NCBI RefSeq assembly: GCF_016806125.1
Contig: NZ_CP047166.1
Location: 3,968,001 to 4,032,000, forward strand
DNA from: Ponticoccus alexandrii
GTDB lineage: Bacteria > Pseudomonadota > Alphaproteobacteria > Rhodobacterales > Rhodobacteraceae
Direction: 5' to 3'
DNA: 64,000 nt
Both the position numbers and the translations under genes were made by a program. Below, in pieces: positions 43,726-52,526 of this stretch (position 1 is its first letter; each line of letters starts with the position of its first letter). The notes beneath the pieces are model-generated. The model had not been told where the DNA came from. It did not search any database and saw nothing but the letters and a program-made list of their open reading frames with translations.

Positions 43726-45045
43726 TCAGCCCGGCTTCTTCTGCAGCAGCGGCATGACCTCGGCCATCTCCGGCCCGCGCTCGCGGCCCGTTACGGCCTT
43801 GCGCAGCGGCATGAAGAGGCCCTTGCCCTTGCGGCCCGTCGCCTCTTTCACCGCGGCGGTCCAGGTGCCCCAGGTCGCGGCGTCATAGGGCGGCTCGCCC
43901 AGCATCCCCAGCGCCTCGGCGACGAAATCGCGGTCCTCGTCTGCCACCATGGGCGCGGCGCCGTCGCGGAACAGCGCCCACCAGTCGGCCATGTCCTTGC
44001 GGGTGGTGATGTTCTCGCGCACCACCGCCCAGAAGGCCTCGGCCTTGTCGTCGGGCACGCCCAGCGCGGCGATCTCACCGGCCACCGCCCCCAGCGGCAA
44101 GCCATGCAGCTTGCGTGCGGTCAGCGGGTACAGGTCCTGCACGTCGAACTTCGTCGGCGCCGATCCGAACTGCGACAGCTCGAAGCTCTCGGCGATCTCG
44201 TCCAGCGACATCCGCAGCTCGACCGGCTGCGACGACCCCAACCGCGCCATCAGCGACAACAGCGCCTCGGGCTCCACCCCGCTTTCGCGCAGGTCGCGCA
44301 GCGACAGGGTGCCAAGCCGCTTGGACAGCGACTCGCCCTGCGGGCCGGTCAGCAGAGAGTGGTGTGCGAAGGCGGGTGGCTCGCCGCCCAGCGCGCGGAT
44401 CATCTGGATCTGCGTCGCGGTGTTGGTGACGTGGTCGTTGCCGCGCACGACGTGGGTGATGCCCATGTCGATGTCATCGCAGACCGAGGCCAGCGTATAC
44501 AGGAACTGCCCGTCGGCGCGGATCAGCACCGGGTCCGAGACGCTGGCCGCGTCGATCGACACCTCGCCGAGGATGCCGTCTTCCCACGCAATCCGCTCCT
44601 GATCCAGCTTGAAGCGCCAGACGCCGGGCCCGCGCTCTTCGCGCATCTTCGCCTTGTCGTCCTCGGACAGCGCCAGCGCGGCACGGTCGTAGACCGGCGG
44701 CTTGCCCATGTTCAGCTGCTTCTTGCGCTTCAGGTCCAGCTCTGTCGGCGTTTCCCACGCCTCGTAGAAGCGGCCCATCTCGCGCAGCCGGTCAGCCGCC
44801 TCGTGGTAACGGTCCAGCCGCTGCGACTGCCGCTCCACCTTGTCCCACGTCAGGCCCAGCCACTCGAGATCCTGCTTGATCGCGTCGACATAAGCCTCTT
44901 TCGAGCGCTCGGGATCGGTATCGTCGATCCGCAGCACGAAGGTGCCGCCGGTCTTGCGGGCGATCAGATGATTGAAGAGCGCGGTCCGCAGGTTTCCGAC
45001 GTGGATGTAACCGGTGGGCGAGGGCGCAAAGCGTGTGACGGTCAT
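43726..45045 (-). CDS. gltX: glutamate--tRNA ligase
   Basis: 439-aa class I synthetase that charges tRNA(Glu). HIGH-type motif HVGN (15-18, in PSPTGYIHVGN) and KMSKS-type motif LSKR (240-243) are present, with the Rossmann domain and alpha-helical anticodon domain in order. It is shorter than the ~470-aa main GltX of many relatives, and roseobacters often have two copies; which one this is cannot be told. AGGAGG lies upstream of ATG 45045. Confidence 0.93.
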   Translation of the reverse strand: MTVTRFAPSPTGYIHVGNLRTALFNHLIARKTGGTFVLRIDDTDPERSKEAYVDAIKQDLEWLGLTWDKVERQSQRLDRYHEAADRLREMGRFYEAWETPTELDLKRKKQLNMGKPPVYDRAALALSEDDKAKMREERGPGVWRFKLDQERIAWEDGILGEVSIDAASVSDPVLIRADGQFLYTLASVCDDIDMGITHVVRGNDHVTNTATQIQMIRALGGEPPAFAHHSLLTGPQGESLSKRLGTLSLRDLRESGVEPEALLSLMARLGSSQPVELRMSLDEIAESFELSQFGSAPTKFDVQDLYPLTARKLHGLPLGAVAGEIAALGVPDDKAEAFWAVVRENITTRKDMADWWALFRDGAAPMVADEDRDFVAEALGMLGEPPYDAATWGTWTAAVKEATGRKGKGLFMPLRKAVTGRERGPEMAEVMPLLQKKPG

Positions 45046-45156
45046 GACAAGGGCCTCCTGACAGGGGGCGGTGTTTTCACAAGGCGGCGGCTTTGTCCAG
45101 ATTCCGGTTTGCACAGGCGGCACGGATAGCCTTTGCTGCGCGCGAAGGAGACCCCG

Positions 45157-46098
45157 ATGACAGAGATCCTCACCGTCACCCTGAACCCCGCGCTGGACCT
45201 TGCGACCTCGGCGCCCTTCGTCCGCCCGGGGCCGAAGCTGCGCTGCGCCCCCGAGACGGCGGAGCCCGGCGGCGGCGGCGTCAACGTGGCCCGCGCCATC
45301 ACGCAGCTTGGCGGGCGGGCCCGGGCGCTGGTGGCGCTGGGTGGCCCGAACGGTGAGGCCCTGAAGGCGCTGTTGCTGGCGCAGGGCCTCGACCTGCTTG
45401 AGGTGCCCGCGCCCGGCCAGACGCGGCACAGCTTTTCCGTCACCGACGAGGGCACGGGCGAACAGTACCGCTTTGTGCTGACCGGCCCGACATGGGGCGG
45501 CGGGGACCTCGACGCGGTGCTCGACCGCATCGTGGAAAGCGCCGCCGCGGATGCCTTCGTCGTCCTTTCGGGGTCCATGCCGCCGGGGGCGGAACCGGGG
45601 TGGATCACCCGCGCTTGCGACCGCCTCGGGCAGCGGCGCGTGGTCGTCGACACCTCCGGCCCGCATCTGGCGGCGCAGGCGGACGGCCCGCAGCCCGCGC
45701 CCTTCGTGCTGCGCATGGACAGCCACGAGGCGATGGAACTGGCCGGCGACCCGCTGGCGACCCGCGAGGACAGCGCCCGCTTTGCCGAGACCCTGCGCCA
45801 GCGCGGTGCCGCGCGGATCGTCATCATCGCGCGCGGCAAGGACGGTTCGGTCATGGCGGATGGCGACGGTCTGTGGCGCGTGACGGCCCAGAACGAAACC
45901 GTGGTCAGTGCCATCGGCGCGGGCGACAGCTTTGTCGGGGCATTCGTGATGGCGCTGGCCGAGGGTGTCGGCGCCCCCGAGGCGCTGCGGCGCGGGGCCG
46001 CCGCCGCCTCTGCCGCCGTGCAAAGCGCGGGCACGCAGCTTTGCCTGCCCGACGACTATGCCCGGATGCTGGCGCTGACGGATCTCGAACGGCTCTGA
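45157..46098 (+). CDS. PfkB-family sugar kinase, 1-phosphofructokinase-like
   Basis: 313-aa ribokinase-fold kinase. PfkB signature 1 GGGGVNVARAI (38-48) and signature 2 SAIGAGDSFVGAF (251-263, catalytic Asp 257) are both present, and the N-terminal TLNPALDLA is typical of the 1-phosphofructokinase/tagatose-6-phosphate kinase branch. GAAGGAG lies 6 bases before the ATG at 45157. No PTS gene is nearby, so the sugar substrate is uncertain. Its stop shares a base with the thpR start (TGATG). Confidence 0.9.
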   Translation: MTEILTVTLNPALDLATSAPFVRPGPKLRCAPETAEPGGGGVNVARAITQLGGRARALVALGGPNGEALKALLLAQGLDLLEVPAPGQTRHSFSVTDEGTGEQYRFVLTGPTWGGGDLDAVLDRIVESAAADAFVVLSGSMPPGAEPGWITRACDRLGQRRVVVDTSGPHLAAQADGPQPAPFVLRMDSHEAMELAGDPLATREDSARFAETLRQRGAARIVIIARGKDGSVMADGDGLWRVTAQNETVVSAIGAGDSFVGAFVMALAEGVGAPEALRRGAAAASAAVQSAGTQLCLPDDYARMLALTDLERL

Positions 46099-46628
46099 TG
46101 CGGCTCTTCATCGCGCTCACCCTGCCCGAAGAGGCGCTGGATGTCCTGTCGGACATGCAGGACGCCATGCCCGAGGGTCGCGCGGTCGAGATGGACGCCC
46201 TGCACCTGACGCTGGCCTTCCTTGGCGAGACCCCCGCCGAGGCGCTGCCCGAAATCGACGCCGCGCTGCGCAGCATTCGCGCCCCGGCCATCGCGCTGCA
46301 TTTTCACGGCGGCGCGGTCTTCGGGGGGCGACTGAACCGCGTGGTCGCCGTACAGGCAGAGGGCGGCGCGGCGCTGACGGACCTGCACGACCGCATACGC
46401 TCGCGCCTGCACGGCATCGGCATGGCCCTGCCCCGACGGCGTTTCCGCCCGCATGTGACCCTGCTGCGCACGCGCGACAAGCGGGCCGCCACGCTGGGCC
46501 TTGCAGCGATTCCGCCCGGAGCGCTGGGGCCCTTTGCCTGCGACAGCTTCGGCCTGATTTCATCGGTCCTGCACCCGGACGGCGCCCGGCACGAAGAGCG
46601 TGCCCGCTATCCGTTGGCCGGCTCTTGA
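46098..46628 (+). CDS. thpR: RNA 2',3'-cyclic phosphodiesterase
   Basis: 176-aa member of the 2H phosphoesterase family. The two HxTx motifs are HLTLAF (about residue 36) and HVTLLR (about 116), with a fold-typical MRLFIALTLPEE beginning. Such enzymes open 2',3'-cyclic phosphates on RNA ends. Begins within the pfkB-type stop (TGATG), so the two genes are coupled. Confidence 0.92.
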   Translation: MRLFIALTLPEEALDVLSDMQDAMPEGRAVEMDALHLTLAFLGETPAEALPEIDAALRSIRAPAIALHFHGGAVFGGRLNRVVAVQAEGGAALTDLHDRIRSRLHGIGMALPRRRFRPHVTLLRTRDKRAATLGLAAIPPGALGPFACDSFGLISSVLHPDGARHEERARYPLAGS

Positions 46629-46743
46629 CACGGCTCCGGGACACGGCGCCCGGAATACAGGGCGTCAGCGCCGGGTGCTGAAGGATATCACTAAACGGGA
46701 AGGCGGCGCAGAGGCCGCGCGCCTTGCCCTGTCACTGCGGCGA

Positions 46744-47298
46744 TCAGCGCGGCGAGCGTTTGGCGAGGATACGTTGCAGCGTGCGCCGGTGCATGTTCAG
46801 CCGCCGCGCGGTTTCCGACACGTTGCGGTCGCACAGCTCGTAGACGCGCTGGATGTGTTCCCAGCGCACGCGGTCGGCGCTCATGGGGTTTTCCGGCGGT
46901 GGCGGCAGGTCGTCTCCGCGCGCCAGCAACGCGTTGGTGATATCGGTCGCATCGGCAGGCTTGGACAGGTAGTCGGTCGCGCCGATCTTCACGGCGGCAA
47001 CGGCAGTGGCGATGGCGCCGTAGCCGGTCAGCACGACGATCCGGCTGTCGGGCCGTTTCTCGCGCAGCACCTCGACCACGTCCAGCCCGTTGCCGTCTTC
47101 CAGCCGCAGGTCGACCACGGCATAGGCCGGGGGCCGCGCCGTGGCGATGGCCGTCCCGGCGGCAACCGATCCCGCCATCTCGACGTCGAAGCCGCGCTTT
47201 TCCATCGCCTTGGCGAGGCGTCTCAGGAACGGCTCGTCATCGTCCACCAGAAGAAGGGACTTGTCCGGGCCCAGGTCGTCCTGATCGCGCTCCGCCAC
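46744..47298 (-). CDS. regA: redox response regulator RegA (PrrA/ActR)
   Basis: 184-aa response regulator, partner of RegB. The receiver domain has Asp 63 as phosphoacceptor (VVDLRLEDG) and Lys near 113 (LSKP). A polyproline hinge PPPP (132-135) precedes a Fis-type HTH (NVSETARRLNMHRRTLQRIL), the full RegA/PrrA/ActR layout. It regulates respiration, photosynthesis or carbon and nitrogen fixation genes in response to redox in relatives. Downstream of senC on the same strand, 83 bases apart. Confidence 0.96.
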   Translation of the reverse strand: MAERDQDDLGPDKSLLLVDDDEPFLRRLAKAMEKRGFDVEMAGSVAAGTAIATARPPAYAVVDLRLEDGNGLDVVEVLREKRPDSRIVVLTGYGAIATAVAAVKIGATDYLSKPADATDITNALLARGDDLPPPPENPMSADRVRWEHIQRVYELCDRNVSETARRLNMHRRTLQRILAKRSPR

Positions 47299-47381
47299 TG
47301 ATGGTCCTCCAACATTTCCCAGCCGTGGGAGAAAGTCTTACCCCCGCCTCAACTTATGGTCAAACGCAACCTAAGTGCCTG

Positions 47382-47993
47382 TCAGGAGGCGTCAATGTAG
47401 CAGGCGACCGTATCGGCCATCTGGTCCGGCGTGACCTCGCGGCGGAAGAAGTCGACGAACCCCTCCTCGGGCAGCACGAGGTAGGTGAAGGTCATGTGGT
47501 CCACGAGGTAGAACTCATCGCCACTATCCTGCGCCTTGTAATAGGTGCGATAGGCGTCGGCGGCAGCCTTCACCTGCTCGGGCGAGCCGGTCAGCCCGAT
47601 CGCCTTGTCATGCAGGTTCGAGGCAAAGTCACCGACCGCCTCGGGCGTGTCGCGGGCCGGGTCGATGCTGATGAAAACAGGCGTCGCGCTGTAGCCGCGC
47701 TCTGCCAGCACATCCACCGCATCGGCGTTGCGGGCCATGTCGAAGGGGCAGATGTCCGGGCAGAAGGTGTAGCCGAAGTAGACCAGCGTCGGCTCTGTGA
47801 TGACGTCGGTATCGGTCACCGTCTCGCCCTGCGCGTTCAGCAGTTCGAAGGGGCCGCCGATCTCGCCCGCCGCGGTGCCGTTGCGGCACTGGGCGAAGGC
47901 GTCCGACCCCGAGGACTGCATCGTGTAAAGCCAGCCGCCACCCACAAGGGCGACAACGGCGACGGAAGCGGCGATTGCGGCAAGACGCTGCAT
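47382..47993 (-). CDS. senC: SCO1/SenC copper chaperone
   Basis: 203-aa inner-membrane-anchored thioredoxin-fold protein. A single N-terminal helix (about 4-24) is followed by the SCO domain with metal/redox CPDIC (Cys 78, 82) and His 166 in LVDHMTFTYLV, the Cu ligands. It delivers copper to the CuA or CuB site of haem-copper oxidases. It lies between regA and regB, the conserved regB-senC-regA arrangement in Rhodobacterales. Confidence 0.95.
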   Translation of the reverse strand: MQRLAAIAASVAVVALVGGGWLYTMQSSGSDAFAQCRNGTAAGEIGGPFELLNAQGETVTDTDVITEPTLVYFGYTFCPDICPFDMARNADAVDVLAERGYSATPVFISIDPARDTPEAVGDFASNLHDKAIGLTGSPEQVKAAADAYRTYYKAQDSGDEFYLVDHMTFTYLVLPEEGFVDFFRREVTPDQMADTVACYIDAS

Positions 47994-48071
47994 GACTCGG
48001 GCCTCTCAAGCGGTTACAGAGTGGGAGTTACAGGACCAAGCCGCAGGTGCAAGAGGGGCAAAAGGGCGCAG

Positions 48072-49463
48072 ATGGCCGATACCGAACTGGGTTTGCTGGG
48101 CGCGCGCCAGCGCGGCAACTGGATTCGCCTGCGCACCATGATCCTTCTGCGCTGGTTCGCGGTGATCGGTCAATTATCCGCGATCATCATCGCGCAGCGG
48201 CTCTACAACCTGCAACTGGAACTGGGGCTGTGCTACCTTGCGGTCGGGATCTCGGTGGTCGGCAACCTCGTCGCGATCTTCATCTTTCCGGAAAACAAGC
48301 GCCTGAGCGAGGGCGAGAACTTCCTGATGGTGATGTTCGACCTCTTGCAGCTGTGTTTCCTGCTGTTCCTGACGGGCGGGGTGCACAATCCCTTCTCGCT
48401 GCTGGTTCTGGGGCCGGTCACCGTCTCGGCGGCGGTGCTGTCGCTGCGGTCGACGGTGATCCTTGGCGCCACCGCGCTGTTCCTCGTCTCGGCCATGGTG
48501 GAATACCACCTGCCGCTGCGCACGGACGAGGGCTTTGTCCTGCGGATACCGGATATCTTCGTTTACGGGCAATGGGTTGCCATCGTCATCGCGGTGGTCT
48601 TCATCTCTGTCTATTCGCGCCGGATCACGCGCGAGATGCATTCCATGTCCGATGCGCTGGCCGCGACGCAGATGGCGCTGGCCCGCGCGCAGAAGCTGAA
48701 CGACCTCGGCGGCGTCGTCGCGGCGGCGGCACATGAACTGGGCACGCCTCTGGCGACGATAAAGCTGACCTCGTCGGAACTGGCAGAAGAGCTGGAGGGC
48801 GACCAGCGCGAGGACGCGCTGCTGATCCGCGAACAGGCGGACCGCTGCCGCGACATCCTGCGCGGCATGGGCCGGGCCGGAAAAGACGACCTGCACATGC
48901 GACAGGCGCCGCTGATCGAGGTCATCCGCGAGGCGGCGGAACCACATCAGGACCGCGGCAAGGAGATCGTCATCGAAAGCGGTCCCGGACCGGGCGGCGG
49001 CTACAACCAGCCGCAGATCCTGCGCCGCCCCGAGATCATCCACGGGCTGCGCAACCTCGTGCAGAACGCGGTGGACTTTGCCCGCACGACCGTCTGGATC
49101 GAAGCGATGTGGACCGACGACCTTGTCTCGATCCGCATCCTCGACGACGGGCGCGGCTTCCCGCCCCATCTGCTGGGCCGCATGGGCGATCCCTTCATGC
49201 GCCGCCGCCGGTCCGACGCCGACCGCAAGCAGCGCCCCGAATACGAAGGCATGGGTCTTGGCCTGTTCATCGCCAAGACCCTGCTGGAGCGCAGCGGCGC
49301 GGAACTGGGCTTTGCCAACGGGTCCGATCCCTTCTCGCCCGTGCACAACGCCGGAGAACGCCGTGGCGCCATCGTCGAAGTCGCCTGGCCCCGGTCAAAG
49401 GTCGTGGCGGAAAGCCATCCGCCCGGGAAACCTATGGGAGAGAATCGCCTTATAGAGGTATAG
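48072..49463 (+). CDS. regB: redox sensor histidine kinase RegB (PrrB)
   Basis: 463-aa membrane kinase: about six helices between residues 22 and 182, the ubiquinone-linked GGVHNPF motif (102-108), the H-box AAAHELGTPLATIKL with His 221, the redox-active Cys 259 in EQADRCRDIL, and an ATPase domain (DDGRGFP, GMGLGLFIAK). All are diagnostic of RegB/PrrB. It autophosphorylates under low oxygen or reduced quinone and phosphorylates RegA. The ATG at 48072 was chosen as the first that gives a compact N-terminus (MADTELGLLG). Confidence 0.96.
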   Translation: MADTELGLLGARQRGNWIRLRTMILLRWFAVIGQLSAIIIAQRLYNLQLELGLCYLAVGISVVGNLVAIFIFPENKRLSEGENFLMVMFDLLQLCFLLFLTGGVHNPFSLLVLGPVTVSAAVLSLRSTVILGATALFLVSAMVEYHLPLRTDEGFVLRIPDIFVYGQWVAIVIAVVFISVYSRRITREMHSMSDALAATQMALARAQKLNDLGGVVAAAAHELGTPLATIKLTSSELAEELEGDQREDALLIREQADRCRDILRGMGRAGKDDLHMRQAPLIEVIREAAEPHQDRGKEIVIESGPGPGGGYNQPQILRRPEIIHGLRNLVQNAVDFARTTVWIEAMWTDDLVSIRILDDGRGFPPHLLGRMGDPFMRRRRSDADRKQRPEYEGMGLGLFIAKTLLERSGAELGFANGSDPFSPVHNAGERRGAIVEVAWPRSKVVAESHPPGKPMGENRLIEV

Positions 49464-49479
49464 TCCAGCCAGGGAAGCC

Positions 49480-49495
49480 TTAACGTCCTGTTAAC
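49480..49495. promoter_or_regulatory. perfect CtrA box upstream of the DivL-like gene
   Basis: TTAA-CGTCCTG-TTAAC is an exact match to the CtrA consensus TTAA-N7-TTAAC. It is 50 bases upstream of the PAS protein start. In relatives CtrA controls cell-cycle, motility and gene-transfer genes, and DivL feeds into the CtrA phosphorelay; a self-regulating loop is inferred. Confidence 0.72.
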
Positions 49496-49544
49496 CAAGG
49501 AATTCTAAACAGGTTGGCGGGGGCGGTTGGGGAAGGAACCGGGT

Positions 49545-51065
49545 TTGGAGGATATACTCTTTCTGGCGATCGGTGCCGGGGTCGGCATTGCCGTTCTCCT
49601 GGCGCTGGGTCTGTTGCTGGCGGTCGGCAGGCAGACGCGCGGACGGCGCCTGCCCGACGCGGAGCGGCTGACTTCTGTCCTGCTGATGCGCAACGGTCGT
49701 GTCGTCGATCACAGTCCGGACCTCGTCACCCTGCTTGACCGTCCCTCATTGGCCGGACTGGAGTGGGAGCCGCTGCGCGAGGCCTTCTCTGCCGGGTTTC
49801 CCGACCTTCCCGCACGGGCACCGGACAGCCATCGGGTCTGGCATTGCGCCCTGCTGGACCAATGCACCCTGACGGCAGAACCGCTGGCCGACGGGCTGCG
49901 GCTGACGCTGTCCTGCGTGCCCGACGGCGCCGCCGCCGTCTTTCGCGCCGCCACCCTGTTGCCGGAATTCGACCGGCTGTCGGACATTGCCCTGCGCGCG
50001 CCGGAACCGGTCTGGGAGATGGACGAAGACGGCGCCGTGATCTGGCACAACGAAGCCTACGCAGAGCTGTGCCGTGACGCCGGGCACAACCGCCCCGAGG
50101 TTTGCCCCTTCGCGCTGTCGCTGCCAGAGCAGGGCACCGCCCGCAGCACCCGCGTCAGCCTGCGCAGGCAGGCCGGGACGCAGGTCAGCTGGTTCGAAAT
50201 CTCGTCGCGGCCGGTCCCTTACGGCTGGATGCATTACGCCAAGGGCATCGACACCCTCGTGCACGCCGAGATGGCGCAGCGCAACTTCGTGCAGACCCTG
50301 ACGAAGACCTTCGCCCATCTGCCCATCGGCCTGGCTGTCTTCGACAGGGACCGCCAGCTGGTCCTGTTCAACCCGGCGCTGCTGGACCTGACGCATCTGC
50401 CGGTGGACTTCCTGTCGGCCAAACCCAACCTGCTGTCCTTCTTCGACCACATGCGCGAAAGCCGCATGATGCCCGAGCCGAAGAATTACACCACTTGGCG
50501 GGGCAAGCTGTATGACGTGGTCTCTGCCGCGCGCGAAGACCGCTATTGCGAAACCTGGAACCTGCCGTCGGGCCTGACCTACAAGATCACCGGCCGCCCG
50601 CATCCCGACGGCGCCGTGGCCTTCCTGATCGAGGACATCAGCGCCGAGATCTCGCTGACCCGCCGCTTCCGGTCAGAGCTGGAACTGACGCAATCGGTGC
50701 TCGACTGCTTTCCCGAAGGCGTGGCGGTCTTCTCCCGGCTGGGTGTCCTCACCTTCTCGAACGCAGCCTACCGCGCGCAATGGAAATGCGACCCCGACAG
50801 CGCCTTTGCCGAGGTCACCATCGTCGATGCGACGCGGGACTGGCAGGAAAAATGCCAGCCAAGTCCGATCTGGCAGGAGATCCGCGAATTCGTGCTGGTG
50901 CTGCGCGAGCGCAACGCGTGGGACAGCCATATCACCCTGACGACCGGCGACCAATTGATCTGTACGGTCGAACCGGTCGCCGCCGGGGCCACGATGGTCC
51001 GTTTCACACATCCGGCCCGGCCCGCCGAGCCGCTGCCGCTGCTGCAAAGCAGCTCTGGCAGCTGA
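49545..51065 (+). CDS. DivL-like PAS-domain protein
   Basis: About 506 aa. An N-terminal membrane helix (about 4-28) is followed by at least three PAS-like segments (roughly 140-250, 265-360 and 380-480, each with a DG/NP strand such as VFDRDRQLVLFNPAL and VFSRLGVLTFSNAAY). No H-box, Tyr-box or ATPase domain is present, so it cannot be a kinase alone. Rhodobacterales carry such truncated DivL homologues in front of tsaE, the same neighbourhood as in Caulobacter. Start is uncertain: TTG 49545 (GAAGGA upstream) or TTG 49527. Confidence 0.7.
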   Translation: MEDILFLAIGAGVGIAVLLALGLLLAVGRQTRGRRLPDAERLTSVLLMRNGRVVDHSPDLVTLLDRPSLAGLEWEPLREAFSAGFPDLPARAPDSHRVWHCALLDQCTLTAEPLADGLRLTLSCVPDGAAAVFRAATLLPEFDRLSDIALRAPEPVWEMDEDGAVIWHNEAYAELCRDAGHNRPEVCPFALSLPEQGTARSTRVSLRRQAGTQVSWFEISSRPVPYGWMHYAKGIDTLVHAEMAQRNFVQTLTKTFAHLPIGLAVFDRDRQLVLFNPALLDLTHLPVDFLSAKPNLLSFFDHMRESRMMPEPKNYTTWRGKLYDVVSAAREDRYCETWNLPSGLTYKITGRPHPDGAVAFLIEDISAEISLTRRFRSELELTQSVLDCFPEGVAVFSRLGVLTFSNAAYRAQWKCDPDSAFAEVTIVDATRDWQEKCQPSPIWQEIREFVLVLRERNAWDSHITLTTGDQLICTVEPVAAGATMVRFTHPARPAEPLPLLQSSSGS

Positions 51066-51114
51066 CCGGACGAACGGGCTTGCGTGACCCGCGCGCCCGG
51101 GTATTTTCGCGGCC

Positions 51115-51597
51115 ATGACGACACCCCGACGCCGGACCCTTACGCTGCGCTCACCCGAGGAAACAGCCGCCGTCGCCAGACGCATCGGGCAGGCCCTGAC
51201 GGCGGGCGATGTACTGCTGCTGTCCGGGGGCATCGGCGCCGGGAAGACCCATTTCGCACGGTCGCTGATCCATGCGCTGCAAGATCCGCCCGAGGACGTG
51301 CCCTCGCCGACCTTCACGCTGGTCCAGACCTACGACACCACCGCCGGAGAGCTTTGGCACGCCGACCTCTACCGGCTGACCGGCCCCGGCGAGATCGAGG
51401 AGCTGGGCCTGCCAGAGGCCTTCGACAGCGCAATCTGCGTTGTGGAATGGCCCGACCGGCTGGGCGATCTCACCCCGCCGCAGGCGCTGTCTCTGTCCTT
51501 CGAGACCCTCGCCGAAGAAGACGCCCGGGCGCTGACGCTCAGCTGGACCGCGCCGCGCTGGGACACATTGGACACGGGGGCGGCATGCGCTTTCTGA
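51115..51597 (+). CDS. tsaE: tRNA threonylcarbamoyladenosine biosynthesis protein TsaE
   Basis: 160-aa P-loop ATPase of the t6A pathway, which helps TsaD cycle during modification of tRNA position 37. Walker A is GGIGAGKT (38-45), with SPTFTLVQTY and HADLYRL as family motifs. Length is typical. Its end overlaps the amgK start by 13 bases. Confidence 0.95.
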   Translation: MTTPRRRTLTLRSPEETAAVARRIGQALTAGDVLLLSGGIGAGKTHFARSLIHALQDPPEDVPSPTFTLVQTYDTTAGELWHADLYRLTGPGEIEELGLPEAFDSAICVVEWPDRLGDLTPPQALSLSFETLAEEDARALTLSWTAPRWDTLDTGAACAF

Positions 51598-52526
51598 CCG
51601 ATTGCGGCTGGGGCGGGGCACGGCATGTGCCGCTGGCCGGCGATGCCTCGTCCCGGCGCTACACGCGGCTGGTCCGCGACGGCGAAACGGCAATCCTGAT
51701 GGAGGACCCCGAGGGCGACGTGACGCTTTTCGCCCGGCTGGCGCGGCATCTTTCGGGGCTGGGCCTGTCGGCGCCGCGCATCCTGTCCGAAGACGGCGCG
51801 GCGGGGCTGCTTCTGATCGAGGATCTTGGCGACAGCTTGCTGGCGCGGCTGGCCACCGACGCCCGGACAGAGCGCGCGCTGTACCTTGTGGCGACAGAGG
51901 TGCTGGTAACGCTGCACCGTGCGCCGCCGCCCGAGGGCCTGACCATGGCCACGCCGGACCACCTGACCGGCATGATCGACCTCGCCTTCCGACACTACAC
52001 GAAGGCCCCGGAGCTGCTGGCGCAGGCACAGGCGGCGCTGCATCCCCTGCTGGAGCAATACGCCAGGCCCGCCGAGGTGATGATCCTGCGCGACTACCAT
52101 GCAGAGAATATCCTTCACCTGCCGGACCGGACCGGCGCGGCGGCGGCGGGGCTGCTCGATTTCCAGGATGCGCTGGTCGGGCACCGGGCTTACGACCTTG
52201 TCTCGCTGCTGGAGGATGCCCGCCGCGACGTGGCCGAGGAAACCCGCGCCACCTGCATTGCACACTACCTGCATGCAACGGGTGAGGCGCCCGAGACCTT
52301 CGCCGCCGCCTTCGCGGTTCTGGGGTTCCAGCGCAACCTGCGGATCATCGGCATCTTTGCCCGGCTGGCCCGGGAACGGGCCAAACCGCATTACATCGAC
52401 CTGATCCCGCGGGTCTGGGGGCATCTGGCCCGCGATCTGTCGCACCCGGTCCTTACGCCGCTGAGGCCGGTGATCGCCGCCATGCCGGCACCGACCGAAA
52501 CCCATCTGGAAAGCCTGAGACCGTGA
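51585..52526 (+). CDS. amgK: anomeric N-acetylmuramate/N-acetylglucosamine kinase AmgK
   Basis: 313-aa aminoglycoside-kinase-fold enzyme. The catalytic loop is LRDYHAENIL and the metal-binding segment is LDFQDALVGHRAYDLVSLLEDA, matching AmgK, which phosphorylates MurNAc/GlcNAc at C1 for peptidoglycan recycling. Directly upstream of murU with TGATG coupling, the conserved AmgK-MurU pair. AmgK rather than a generic aminoglycoside kinase is supported by that pairing. Confidence 0.9.
   Translation: MRFLTDCGWGGARHVPLAGDASSRRYTRLVRDGETAILMEDPEGDVTLFARLARHLSGLGLSAPRILSEDGAAGLLLIEDLGDSLLARLATDARTERALYLVATEVLVTLHRAPPPEGLTMATPDHLTGMIDLAFRHYTKAPELLAQAQAALHPLLEQYARPAEVMILRDYHAENILHLPDRTGAAAAGLLDFQDALVGHRAYDLVSLLEDARRDVAEETRATCIAHYLHATGEAPETFAAAFAVLGFQRNLRIIGIFARLARERAKPHYIDLIPRVWGHLARDLSHPVLTPLRPVIAAMPAPTETHLESLRP

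Noticed and set aside
43726-46023. N-terminal extension of gltX by about 325 codons
   Set aside because: The extra part is antisense to the PfkB kinase, His/Arg-rich and precedes a normal start with AGGAGG; the real start is 45045.
47301-48071. N-terminal extension of RegB by about 257 codons
   Set aside because: Reverse of senC; RegB proteins start near the first helix and are about 460 aa.
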